Positions 50,531 to 58,312 are shown, counted from the stretch's first letter. The stretch is 64,000 nt of DNA from Candidatus Aenigmatarchaeota archaeon (GCA_016193585.1 JACPRW010000006.1:126293-190292); one strand, 5' to 3'. A program made the numbers and translations. The notes: generated by a model not told the origin, from the letters alone.

Positions 50531-51952
50531 ATGGCTAGCAAGCGCTACGAACTGATAATCTTAGGCCAAGGCTCTGCTGCATTTGCTGCTGCAATAAAGG
50601 CAAATGATTTGAGGATAAAAACAGCGATGATAGGCGGCAACGCAACGCCCGGCACCGTCATTGGCGGCACCTGCGTGAATGTTGGCTGTATGCCAAGCAA
50701 GAGGCTCATTACTGTTGCGAATGCTTTCTACCATGCCAAAGGTAACTCTTTTGAAGGAGTGTCGTATGGCGAAGGAAAGCTGGATTTCAAGCAGGTCATC
50801 GAGCAGAAGAACAAGCTTGTCGGAAAATTCAGGAAAGAGAAGTACGCTGATGTCGCAGAGAGCCTTGAGCATGTTACATACATAGAAGGCAAAGGCAGAT
50901 TTGCTTCTAAAAATGCTGTTGAAGTAAATGGGCAGAAAATAGAGTGTGAGAAATTCCTGGTAGCTGTAGGCGCAAAGTCGTATGTAATTCCAGTGAAAGG
51001 CCTGGACAGCATAGATTATTTGACAAATGAAGAAGCGTTGGATCTCAAAGAGCTGCCAGAATCATTATGTGTAATAGGCGGCCGCGCTCTTGGCTTGGAG
51101 TTCGCGCAGATGTATTCGCATTTCGGCACAAAGGTTACGATCCTTCAGAGGAGCGGCAGAATAATACCAGAAGAAGAGCCTGAGATTTCTGATTTGTTAA
51201 GGCGATATCTGGAAGATGAAGGCATTGAAATTTACACAGGCATGAGCATTAACAGCATACGGAAATCAGGAAGCAAGAAAGTTGTCAATTTCTCTATTAA
51301 AGGGAAAGTAAAAGAGATAGAGGTTGGCCACATTTTATTTGCGACAGGCAGAAAGCCAAATACAGACGACATGAATTTAGAAAAGGCTGGGGTGAAGCTG
51401 GACGAGAAGGGCTTTGTTAAAGTTAATTCAGAAATGCGGACTTCTGCTCCACACATATGGGCAGCTGGTGATGTTATAGGCGAACCTATGCTGGAAACAA
51501 TCGCAGCTAAAGAAGGTGCTGTTGCTGTTGAGAATGCATTTACAAAGAACAAGAAAAAAATTAATTTCAAGGAAGTACCACGTGCTGTTTTCACGCACCC
51601 AGAAGTGGCAAGTGTTGGATTAACAGATGCACAAGCTGTCAGCCGAGCCATAAAGTGCAAATGTGGAATTCTTCCATTAGAACTTGTGCCAAAAGCCCAT
51701 ATTATCGGAGATACCAGAGGACTGGTAAAAATTGTTATCAATAGAAAAACAAAGCAGATTTTAGGTGTGCATATTCTAGCACCCAATGCCGCAGATTTGA
51801 TTCATGAAGGTACACTAGCTGTAAAATTCAAATTCACCGTTGATGATATCATCGACACCGTTCACGTATTCCCAACATTATCAGAGTCGATTAAACTGGC
51901 GGCGCAATCCTTCTATAAAGATGTTAGTAAACTAAGCTGCTGTACTGAGTGA
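50531..51952 (+). CDS. merA: Mercuric reductase
   Basis: 473 aa pyridine nucleotide-disulfide oxidoreductase. FAD motif IILGQGSAAFAAAIKA, redox CVNVGC (Cys 48 and 53), NAD(P)H motif VIGGRALGLEFAQMYSHFG, C-terminal dimer domain, and the vicinal SCCTE tail with Cys 470-471 that passes Hg(II) to the active site. No N-terminal MerP-like domain. Start ATG 50531 follows GAGGGGG. The C-terminal CC pair separates it from lipoamide dehydrogenase. A kissing-hairpin element starts one base after the stop. Confidence 0.95.
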   Translation: MASKRYELIILGQGSAAFAAAIKANDLRIKTAMIGGNATPGTVIGGTCVNVGCMPSKRLITVANAFYHAKGNSFEGVSYGEGKLDFKQVIEQKNKLVGKFRKEKYADVAESLEHVTYIEGKGRFASKNAVEVNGQKIECEKFLVAVGAKSYVIPVKGLDSIDYLTNEEALDLKELPESLCVIGGRALGLEFAQMYSHFGTKVTILQRSGRIIPEEEPEISDLLRRYLEDEGIEIYTGMSINSIRKSGSKKVVNFSIKGKVKEIEVGHILFATGRKPNTDDMNLEKAGVKLDEKGFVKVNSEMRTSAPHIWAAGDVIGEPMLETIAAKEGAVAVENAFTKNKKKINFKEVPRAVFTHPEVASVGLTDAQAVSRAIKCKCGILPLELVPKAHIIGDTRGLVKIVINRKTKQILGVHILAPNAADLIHEGTLAVKFKFTVDDIIDTVHVFPTLSESIKLAAQSFYKDVSKLSCCTE

Positions 51953-51953
51953 T

Positions 51954-52048
51954 ATAGTGAACCAAGTAAATAATCAGATATTATATCTTGGTTCACTTAT
52001 AGCGGACAACAAAAGTAATATGTCGGTATTCTTTTGTTGGTCCACTAT
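51954..52048. repeat. Tandem kissing-hairpin element directly 3' of merA
   Basis: Ends ATAG/CTAT. Nearly identical to copy 1 (2852-2946): left stem GTGAACCAAG, right stem GGACAACAAAAG, with the same loops apart from AGATATT for AGGTATT in the left loop. It lies between merA and the thioredoxin-like gene, so it could end or attenuate the mer transcript. Confidence 0.85.
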
Positions 52049-52080
52049 AAAAGTGAAATATCATTGAAAGATGATTTCAC

Positions 52081-52350
52081 ATGCCGCATAAAATAGAGAT
52101 TTTCACGGGAAACTGCGTGCTGTGCGAAGATTTCCTGAATGCGCTTGTAATAGGGAAATGCGCAGGCTGCGAATTAGCAGAGCACCGCCTCAGCAGCACA
52201 GAAGGCTTACGCAGAGCAGAAGCATATGGCATAAAGGTTGTCCCAACGGTGGTGATTGACGGCGTTATCAGAATCGAGGGCAAGCCAGATTTCCCGTTTA
52301 TCTGCAGCGACGACTTTTATGAATCCCTTAAGAAGAATTATCATGTGTAG
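52081..52350 (+). CDS. Small thioredoxin-fold protein of the mer cluster
   Basis: 89 aa. KIEIFTGNCVLCEDFLNALV gives a CVLC active site, AEAYGIKVVPTVVIDGVIRIEGKP gives the cis-Pro and the final sheet. A second pair, KCAGC, follows the first helix. Such proteins accompany archaeal and bacterial merA genes and may shuttle Hg(II) or reduce disulfides; that role is inferred from position. Confidence 0.75.
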   Translation: MPHKIEIFTGNCVLCEDFLNALVIGKCAGCELAEHRLSSTEGLRRAEAYGIKVVPTVVIDGVIRIEGKPDFPFICSDDFYESLKKNYHV

Positions 52351-52353
52351 CGT

Positions 52354-52539
52354 ATGAGCAAGAAACTCACAGGGACAGTGAAATGCCCGGAATGCGGGCA
52401 CCAGCAGAAGATGGAAATTCCTGTAGCTGTATGCATGCAGTTCTACCGATGCGAGGGCTGCAAGAAGCTCATCAAAGGCACCGCCAAATGCATCTTCTGC
52501 TCATATGCAGACAAGAAATGCCCCAGCGGGTGCCTGTGA
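52354..52539 (+). CDS. Zinc-ribbon protein of the mer cluster
   Basis: 61 aa. CPECGHQQKMEIPVAVCMQFYRCEGCKKLIKGTAKCIFCSYADKKCPSGC has nine Cys in CxxC-type pairs. The end CxFCSYADKKCPSGC matches the small GDCCVFCSYADKKCP-type proteins often seen beside merA. It ends overlapping the next start (TGATG). It probably binds Zn or Hg in the cytoplasm. Confidence 0.75.
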   Translation: MSKKLTGTVKCPECGHQQKMEIPVAVCMQFYRCEGCKKLIKGTAKCIFCSYADKKCPSGCL

Positions 52540-52952
52540 TGACGAAAAAGAAACGGGGCAAAAAAACGTACAAAGAACGATTTGTCGGGATTTTCAGCGG
52601 CATCTCCGGAAGCCTGAGCTTTCTCGGCGGCTGGCAGGTCTGCCACAACCTCTGTCTTGGCATCATAGCAGCCTTGGCGCTCATCGGCATAACATTTGTA
52701 GGCATGCCGTTATTGTTTTTAACGCAGTATGCGGTATTTTTCTGGTCTCTTGCAGCGCTGCTGCTCATACCAACGCTGTTCATGTACTGGAAGAACCGAA
52801 CATGCATGTCTGAAAAGCTTGTTCTGTTCAATGCAGGGATCGTAACCGCAAGCGTGCCTTTTTTTCAGGCGTACCAGATTGTATTCTGGATTGTGGGCGG
52901 ATTGCTAGTACTTACAAGCGTTTTCCTTTACCTCAGAGATAGGCTTAAATAG
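52539..52952 (+). CDS. MerT-like small membrane protein
   Basis: 137 aa with four membrane helices. GGWQVCHNLCLGIIAALALIG has a Cys pair (CxxxC) at the start of helix 1 and MYWKNRTCMSEK has a loop Cys. MerT-type importers move Hg(II) along Cys pairs to MerA, although classical MerT has adjacent Cys in helix 1. Start ATG 52539 overlaps the zinc-ribbon stop; it is last in the unit with merA. Confidence 0.65.
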   Translation: MTKKKRGKKTYKERFVGIFSGISGSLSFLGGWQVCHNLCLGIIAALALIGITFVGMPLLFLTQYAVFFWSLAALLLIPTLFMYWKNRTCMSEKLVLFNAGIVTASVPFFQAYQIVFWIVGGLLVLTSVFLYLRDRLK

Positions 52953-53015
52953 GAGCGAATACAAAAATAAAAATACTGAGAAGCCTTTCAACATTTGTAA
53001 TGGTTTGGTGGTCGC

Positions 53016-53801
53016 GTGCCGAGAAAAGAAGACGGAAAGAAAAATGTATCGCATGAACACGATCCTGCTCATGAACATCATGAAAATCACGCGACACCGC
53101 ACGAAACGCACCACGAACCGGTGCACAAGGAAAGCTCGTTCATCAGGGACATCCACCTCATGCTTCTCGTGCTGTCCGTCGCCCTGCTGCTCGGCGTGCA
53201 GTTCATGACCGCGACGGCGATGGCATCAGCGTCAACAGGCGGCACGTACACCATCGGCTCGCTCAACCTCGAGTACGGCGCGAAAAAGACGCTCAAGCCC
53301 ATGCCGCTTGCCGCCGGCGAGCAGCCGGCCATGCAGGGTTACCGGACGAAAGTCAAGTCCATGCCGACCATCAGCGAACTGCAGATGGCGGCACCAACCG
53401 GCGATGCGGCGCAGGACCTGCTCAACAACGTCGTGCCATCGGGAACTCCGTGGTACAGTGCAGAAGCGGGGGACGTCACGTTTGACGACCCTATAAGAGC
53501 GCAAAATACCTGGAAAAAATACCGGGCGCTGCAGCTTTCGCCTGATGCGGAAAAACGGTGGGGGACCATCGTCAACTCGTTCACCTGCGACTACTGCTGC
53601 GGCTCGCCGCAGAGCCCGACCATCATCACCCAATGCGGGTGCGCCCATTCGCTCGCTGCGCAGGGAATGGCGAAATGGTTCCTCAGCAACTACGGGGACC
53701 AGTATACGGACGAGGAGATTTACGGCGAGATGGCACGGTGGTACGCACTGTGGTATCCGGGCCCTACCATTAAGCGAATCATCCTCGAAAGCCAGAACTA
53801 G
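53016..53801 (+). CDS. PCYCGC-like extracytoplasmic protein with His-rich cytoplasmic tail
   Basis: 261 aa. Residues 1-40 are very His-rich (HEHDPAHEHHENHATPHETHHEP), then a membrane helix (LMLLVLSVALLLGVQF). The outside C-terminal domain has FTCDYCCGSPQS..TQCGCAHSLAAQGMAKWFL, resembling the PCYCGC motif protein family of unknown function that often accompanies metal or redox genes. Start GTG 53016. The His tail would bind metal on the cytoplasmic side. Confidence 0.75.
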   Translation: MPRKEDGKKNVSHEHDPAHEHHENHATPHETHHEPVHKESSFIRDIHLMLLVLSVALLLGVQFMTATAMASASTGGTYTIGSLNLEYGAKKTLKPMPLAAGEQPAMQGYRTKVKSMPTISELQMAAPTGDAAQDLLNNVVPSGTPWYSAEAGDVTFDDPIRAQNTWKKYRALQLSPDAEKRWGTIVNSFTCDYCCGSPQSPTIITQCGCAHSLAAQGMAKWFLSNYGDQYTDEEIYGEMARWYALWYPGPTIKRIILESQN

Positions 53802-53833
53802 CAATTCTGCATAAACAACATGGAGGTTGTTCG

Positions 53834-54058
53834 ATGAAAGTGAAAAAAGACACGGTGCTTACGGCACTGCTGGCAGTGCTCGTCCTGGTATCGGCAGTCC
53901 AGGCGGTGCAACTCATGTCGCTCAGCACGGCACTTGCCAACGGCGGCGTCGCGCCGAAGGCGGTTTCCAAGCCGGTAACCAGCGCCTCGGGAGGCTCGAG
54001 CCAGGGTTCAATCCCGCAAAGCCTGCAGGACCTGCCTGACATGGTCGGCGGATGCTGA
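53834..54058 (+). CDS. Small anchored protein ending in Cys
   Basis: 74 aa. N-terminal membrane helix (TVLTALLAVLVLVSAVQAVQLM), a flexible Ser/Gly/Pro segment and a C-terminal DLPDMVGGC, whose last residue is the only Cys. GGAGGTTGTTCG just before the ATG is a good ribosome-binding site. It lies between the PCYCGC-like protein and the four-thioredoxin protein, so the terminal Cys may exchange disulfides with them. No family recognised. Confidence 0.6.
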   Translation: MKVKKDTVLTALLAVLVLVSAVQAVQLMSLSTALANGGVAPKAVSKPVTSASGGSSQGSIPQSLQDLPDMVGGC

Positions 54059-54107
54059 GTTTTTTGTTTTGTTTACTTTTTAATCATGAGGAACTACAAT
54101 CGTTTGC

Positions 54108-55577
54108 ATGGTTTTCACGATGAACAGGAAATTCTCCAGCGAAAACGTGTTCATAATCCTCGTCGCGCTCGTTGTCGCCATCTCCGTCATCAACGTTGCC
54201 ATCCTCTTTTCGACGAACGCATTTCTGGGGAATCTCATCAAAGCGCAGGAGGAGGAAGCACGGGCGGCGCGGCTTGAGGCCATCTCCATCGTCGATTCTT
54301 CGTGCGCTGATTGCTACGCCATCGCGACGATGACGAACCTGCTCAGGAAAGAAAACGTCAACATCACTAGCGAGAGAATGGTCGAATTCTCATCTGCGGA
54401 GGGACGGCAGCTGGTGCAGCAGCACGCCATACCGAGAATCCCGGCGCTGGTGCTCAAGGGAGAGGCGAACAAAACAGGGGCGCAGGGCTTTGTCGCCAGC
54501 TACGGCGCATACAGGGGCAACGATACCGCGGTCGTCACCAACTACGACCCTCCGTACTATGACGTCGGGCAGCAGCGCGTTGTTGGCAGGATAACGGCGA
54601 CGCATGTCACCGACCCGTCATGCCCTAACTGCACGTCGCTTGCGCCGCTCATCGACGCGCTCAGGGAGGCGAAGGTCGCCATTGCCGAAGAGAAGTCGGT
54701 TGCGTACAGCTCTCCGGAGGGACAGCAATTAATTGCAAAATTCGCCATACAGCATGTGCCGGCTGTCATCATTTCGAAGGACATCACCGCATACCAAGCC
54801 TACAAAAACCTGCCGCAGCAGCTCAATGCAACAGAAAAAGAAGGGTTTTATGCCCTTCATGCGACCAGGCCGCCGTACCGCAGCATGAGCGAAAACCGCA
54901 TACTCGGCATGATATCGCTCACCACCATCAGCGACCATGGCTGTCGCGAGTGCAGCAACGTGACGCTCGCCTTCACGCTCAGGCAACTCGGAGCATTTGT
55001 CTCAAGCGAGAAAACGGTTGATTACAACTCGACCGAGGGGAAGGCACTTGCCTCTCTCTACGGCATCACGACGCTTCCTTCGATGCTCGTTTCGAACGAC
55101 GTCGACGATTATGCTAACCTGAAGACGTACTGGGCAACCGTCAACAAGACGCTCGTCAATGGCACGTATGCTGTTCCTTCTGACCGGCCGCCGTACGTGG
55201 ACCTGCAGAGCGGCGCGGTCAAAGGGCTCGTCACGGTGATCTACCTTTCCGACGCCCCGTGCACCAGCTGCTATCCTGTAACCAATCATCGTTTTCCCCT
55301 CAGTTCGTTTAGCGTTTATATCATGAATGAAACAATGCTCGACGTGAGCTCATCGGAAGGGAAGGCACTCATCGCCGCGTACAACATCACCAGGGTTCCG
55401 ACCATTTTGCTTTCGCCTGACGTGGACGCGTACCGCCAGCTACAAGCTGTCTGGATAGACCCGGCAAGCGCTGTTGGCACCATTGCACCAGACGGCTGGT
55501 ACGTGTTCACCGCAACGCAGCTCATGGGAACGTACAAGGACCTTGCGACAGGACAGGTAGTGACTGCCCATGGGTAA
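54108..55577 (+). CDS. Membrane-anchored protein with four tandem thioredoxin-like domains
   Basis: 489 aa. Membrane helix at about 15-38, then four units about 107 residues apart, each with a CxxC: CADC (66-69), CPNC (172-175), CREC (279-282), CTSC (385-388). Each unit continues to a Ser-Ser-x-Glu-Gly phrase and a cis-Pro-type strand (IPALVL, VPAVII, LPSMLV, VPTILL). The domains lie outside the cell. Four different CxxC pairs on one chain suggest a relay of disulfide exchange; electrons could come from the CcdA-like protein. ATG 54120 is an alternative start. Confidence 0.85.
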   Translation: MVFTMNRKFSSENVFIILVALVVAISVINVAILFSTNAFLGNLIKAQEEEARAARLEAISIVDSSCADCYAIATMTNLLRKENVNITSERMVEFSSAEGRQLVQQHAIPRIPALVLKGEANKTGAQGFVASYGAYRGNDTAVVTNYDPPYYDVGQQRVVGRITATHVTDPSCPNCTSLAPLIDALREAKVAIAEEKSVAYSSPEGQQLIAKFAIQHVPAVIISKDITAYQAYKNLPQQLNATEKEGFYALHATRPPYRSMSENRILGMISLTTISDHGCRECSNVTLAFTLRQLGAFVSSEKTVDYNSTEGKALASLYGITTLPSMLVSNDVDDYANLKTYWATVNKTLVNGTYAVPSDRPPYVDLQSGAVKGLVTVIYLSDAPCTSCYPVTNHRFPLSSFSVYIMNETMLDVSSSEGKALIAAYNITRVPTILLSPDVDAYRQLQAVWIDPASAVGTIAPDGWYVFTATQLMGTYKDLATGQVVTAHG

Positions 55578-55587
55578 GTGATTCACC

Positions 55588-56292
55588 ATGAAGTGCGAGC
55601 AGTGCGGCAAGGAATTCGATACAGAACAAGGCTTGGAGCAGCACAAGCGCGACAAGCATGGCGAAACGAGCCACGACATCAAGGAGATGAAAAAGAAAGC
55701 GAAGGAAGAGTGGAAGGAAATCGAACGGAAAAAGGCGCACGGCGCGAAGCGTCAGAAGAACATGCTCCTCATCGCAGGCGGCGCTGCACTCGTTCTTGCT
55801 CTGGGATTCATCGTATTCATGTACAAGCCTGCCGGTGCGCCGCCTTCCACGTCGTACAACCTGACCGGCATACCGGCGCATTTCGTGCACTGGCACGCGG
55901 ACGTTGACATGGTCATCTGCGGCGAGGAGAAGCAGCTGCCGTACGGCCCTGCAGGAAGCATGCTCGGCACGTCGCGGCTCCACACGCACGACCGGGCATC
56001 CAACATTGCGAGCATGGCGTCAAGCGACGGCAACGGCGTCATCCACACCGAGGGCAATATAATCACGGCTCCTTCAGAGCACACGCTCGGCAGATTTATG
56101 AAAATCCTGGGCGTAAAATTCTCGGAAACTGAAATCATGGACAAGAAGAACGGCGACCTGTGCGGCGATGCTGCAGGCAGCGTCAAGGTGTTCCTCAACG
56201 ACGCCCCCCTCACAGACGCCGTCAACTATCTGCCGCGCGACAAGGACGTCATCAGGATAGAATTCTCGGCAGGCAATGCGACATCAACGTAA
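55588..56292 (+). CDS. C2H2 zinc-finger / membrane helix / HxH-domain protein
   Basis: 234 aa. Residues 1-25 form a C2H2 finger (MKCEQCGKEFDTEQGLEQHKRDKH), then a basic coiled coil (about 28-52), a membrane helix (MLLIAGGAALVLALGFIVFM), and an outside domain with HFVHWHADVDMVICGEEKQLP, SRLHTHDRAS, GVIHTEGNI and TLGRFMKILGVKFSET. The outside domain is paralogous to that of the protein at 49762. A cytoplasmic zinc finger joined to an extracytoplasmic metal-type domain is an unusual layout. Confidence 0.75.
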   Translation: MKCEQCGKEFDTEQGLEQHKRDKHGETSHDIKEMKKKAKEEWKEIERKKAHGAKRQKNMLLIAGGAALVLALGFIVFMYKPAGAPPSTSYNLTGIPAHFVHWHADVDMVICGEEKQLPYGPAGSMLGTSRLHTHDRASNIASMASSDGNGVIHTEGNIITAPSEHTLGRFMKILGVKFSETEIMDKKNGDLCGDAAGSVKVFLNDAPLTDAVNYLPRDKDVIRIEFSAGNATST

Positions 56293-56394
56293 GAAACCAT
56301 GGCACGGTTATTTTTGCCGCCCATTCTTCTGCCACACACATTCAGATTTTTTTCTCTATATGTAATGCCCAACTAATGCGGTACCTTTCCAGTT

Positions 56395-56706
56395 TCACTT
56401 TTTCACCTGATGCTCGAATATGTCGCCGAACGACCTGCAGAAATAAGCGCACGCGTACTTGATGGTTTTCCTGCCCTCTGCTGTCAGCGAATAGACGATG
56501 ATTTTCCCCCGCTTCTTGCCCCTAATAAGGCCTTTCGCCTTCAGGTCCTTGAGCGCAGGGTATATGGTGCCTGCTTTCGGCTTCTCGCCTCGCCGCTTCC
56601 TTATCTCCTCGGCTATCGCCTCGCCGTGCATCTCCTGCTGGGAGAGCAGCCACAGGATGTGGAAGGAGAGCATGCCGCGCATGTCGCACTCTATCCGGCC
56701 TTTCAT
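56395..56706 (-). CDS. PadR-family transcriptional regulator
   Basis: 103 aa winged helix: MRGMLSFHILWLLSQQEMHGEAIAEEIRKRR, then KAGTIYPALKDLKAKGLIRGKKRGKIIVYSLTAEG (in part), the PadR wing. ATG 56715 is an alternative start. Two ATAGGA-YR-TCCTAT palindromes lie between it and the divergent small-protein operon, so it probably regulates itself and that operon. Its leader is a kissing-hairpin element. Confidence 0.88.
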   Translation of the reverse strand: MKGRIECDMRGMLSFHILWLLSQQEMHGEAIAEEIRKRRGEKPKAGTIYPALKDLKAKGLIRGKKRGKIIVYSLTAEGRKTIKYACAYFCRSFGDIFEHQVKK

Positions 56707-56716
56707 ATGAACCATT

Positions 56717-56810
56717 ATAACCGACCAACTTTCTATTCATGATAGTATACAAGCTGGTCACCTATAGTTAACCAAGGTATGGTATCCTGATTCTTTACTT
56801 GGTTACCTAT
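56717..56810. repeat. Kissing-hairpin element forming the probable padR 5' leader
   Basis: The left stem GACCA...TGGTC and right stem TAACCAAG...CTTGGTTA lie inside ATAA/CTAT ends. The two loops can pair along 14 positions with 11 Watson-Crick and one G-U (TCATGATAGTATAC against GTATGGTATCCTGA), the longest loop-loop match in the window. It ends 2 bases before ATG 56715. The TATA box for padR (TATTTAAATA, 56829-56838) is just upstream of it, so padR mRNA would begin with this structure. Confidence 0.75.
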
Positions 56811-56814
56811 AACT

Positions 56815-56828
56815 ATAGGACATCCTAT
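56815..56828. promoter_or_regulatory. PadR-type operator site 1
   Basis: ATAGGACATCCTAT, a palindrome of 6-bp arms around CA, beside the TATA box TATTTAAATA for padR. The same consensus is at 56856-56869 and 31176-31189. Confidence 0.65.
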
Positions 56829-56855
56829 GTATTTAAATACGTGTGCCTCCTATAT

Positions 56856-56869
56856 ATAGGATATCCTAT
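56856..56869. promoter_or_regulatory. PadR-type operator site 2
   Basis: ATAGGATATCCTAT, a perfect palindrome overlapping the TATATATAGG promoter of the downstream small-protein operon. The centres of sites 1 and 2 are 41 bp apart, about four DNA turns, so two dimers would lie on the same face. Confidence 0.65.
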
Positions 56870-56916
56870 ACATCATTCCCCAAATGAATATGTGAAGGAT
56901 AATCGAGGTGATAGCA

Positions 56917-57051
56917 ATGTACGGATACTGCGGAAGGCAATACCTTACCAAGCAGGAAAAGATAGAAGATCTCAGGGAATACAAGGAAGCCCTTGAGAAC
57001 GAAGCGAAAGGCGTTGCAGAGAGAATAAAGGAACTTGAGAAAGAAAAATAG
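56917..57051 (+). CDS. 44-residue protein, DUF5320-like
   Basis: Starts at ATG 56917 after GAGGTGATA and ends at TAG 57051. MYGYCGRQYLTKQEKIEDL and a helical KEALENEAKGVAERIKELEKEK match the small MYGYCGRRYLTKEEKI-type proteins common near PadR regulators and metal genes. One Cys. It is co-directional with the next gene, which starts 9 bases on. Role unknown. Confidence 0.7.
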   Translation: MYGYCGRQYLTKQEKIEDLREYKEALENEAKGVAERIKELEKEK

Positions 57052-57060
57052 GTGATAGCG

Positions 57061-57321
57061 ATGGAATACGAACTGTGCATGGCAGAAGCCGACTTCTACG
57101 ACGAGATGGAGAGCAGGCTCATGCAGATGACGCTCTGGGCGCACAAGGCAGTGCTCTTCGAGAAAATAAAGCAGAAGATAGAGCAGCAGGAAGGCGGGAA
57201 GCTCGACACGATAGCCGAGCTGCTCGTCGAAGCCTCGAGGAACAGGCTGGAATCCGAGCGCGCGCTGGAGAAAAGCAGGGATACGTTCAAGGAAAAACTG
57301 AAGGAGACTTTTGAAGAGTAA
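57061..57321 (+). CDS. Small helical protein of the PadR operon
   Basis: 86 aa. Starts at ATG 57061 after GGTGATAGCG. Mostly charged helix with coiled-coil patterning (ALEKSRDTFKEKLKETFEE at the end) and a single Cys. It is coupled to the DUF5320-like gene and shares its leader motif, so the two may form one complex. No family recognised. Confidence 0.6.
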   Translation: MEYELCMAEADFYDEMESRLMQMTLWAHKAVLFEKIKQKIEQQEGGKLDTIAELLVEASRNRLESERALEKSRDTFKEKLKETFEE

Positions 57322-57364
57322 ATCTTTTTACCTCTTTTATAATCATTATTCAAAGGACGATACG

Positions 57365-58312
57365 ATGAGGGCAGCACAAATCAACAAGTACGGCAGCAAA
57401 GAAGTTGTCGAAATTGACAAAAACGCGACAAAGCCCGCCCTTTCTGCCGGTCATGCCATCATCGAGGCGCGCGCAGCCGGCGTCAACCCGGTCGACTGGA
57501 AAATCCGCGAGGGGTACCTGCAGCAGATGATGCCGCTGAAGTTCCCCGCAACCCTTGGAGGGGATTTTTCAGGAGTTGTAGCCGACATCGGAGCGGGAGT
57601 TTCAGGCTTCAAGAAAGGTGATGAGGTATACGGGCTGGCAAGCGTCCTGGCCGGCGGCTCGGGGTCGTTTGCCGACTATATCTCAGCTGACGCGGCGCTG
57701 ATTGCCCACAAGCCGAAGAACGCCAGCCATACCGAGGCAGCCGCATTGCCGCTCGCAGGGATAAGCGCATGGGATGTACTCGTCAACAAGATGGAACTGT
57801 CCAAAGGGCAGAAGATTCTCATTCACGGCGGTGCGGGCGGCATCGGATCGATCGCCATACAGCTTGCCAAGCACGCGGGAGCATACGTGGCGACAACGGT
57901 CAGCGCCGACGACAGGCAGTACGTTACGGGACTCGGCGCAGACGAAGTCATCGACTACAAAAGCGAGTCATTCGAAGGCCTGCTGCACGGCTATGACGCA
58001 GTCTTTGATACGGTAGGCGGCGAGGTGTACAAGAAATCGTTCAGCGTGCTCAAGAAAGGCGGCATCATCGTTTCCATGCTGGAGCAGCCCGACGAGGAGC
58101 TGACGAAGAAATACGGCGTGCGCGCTATGGCGGAAGCCACGGGCTATGCCATAAACACCCACAACCTGTCCGCGCTGGCTGCGCTGGTGGACCGCGGCGT
58201 CATCAAAGTGCACGTTGACAGGGTATTTCTTCTGGAGCATGCAGCAGAAGCCCTCGCGCACCAGCAAAGCGGGCATCCCCGAGGCAAGATTGTCCTCGAA
58301 GTGAAGCGATAG
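57365..58312 (+). CDS. Quinone/zinc-type alcohol dehydrogenase-like oxidoreductase
   Basis: 315 aa medium-chain dehydrogenase. MRAAQINKYGSKEVVEI opening, GGDFSGVVADIGAGVSGFKKGDEVYG, then the NADPH motif ILIHGGAGGIGSIAIQLAKHAG and a final RGKIVLEVKR. It lacks the Cys/His ligands of zinc alcohol dehydrogenases, so it is of the zeta-crystallin/quinone reductase type. Start ATG 57365; an upstream in-frame ATG overlaps the previous gene. Followed by a flavin reductase gene. Confidence 0.9.
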   Translation: MRAAQINKYGSKEVVEIDKNATKPALSAGHAIIEARAAGVNPVDWKIREGYLQQMMPLKFPATLGGDFSGVVADIGAGVSGFKKGDEVYGLASVLAGGSGSFADYISADAALIAHKPKNASHTEAAALPLAGISAWDVLVNKMELSKGQKILIHGGAGGIGSIAIQLAKHAGAYVATTVSADDRQYVTGLGADEVIDYKSESFEGLLHGYDAVFDTVGGEVYKKSFSVLKKGGIIVSMLEQPDEELTKKYGVRAMAEATGYAINTHNLSALAALVDRGVIKVHVDRVFLLEHAAEALAHQQSGHPRGKIVLEVKR

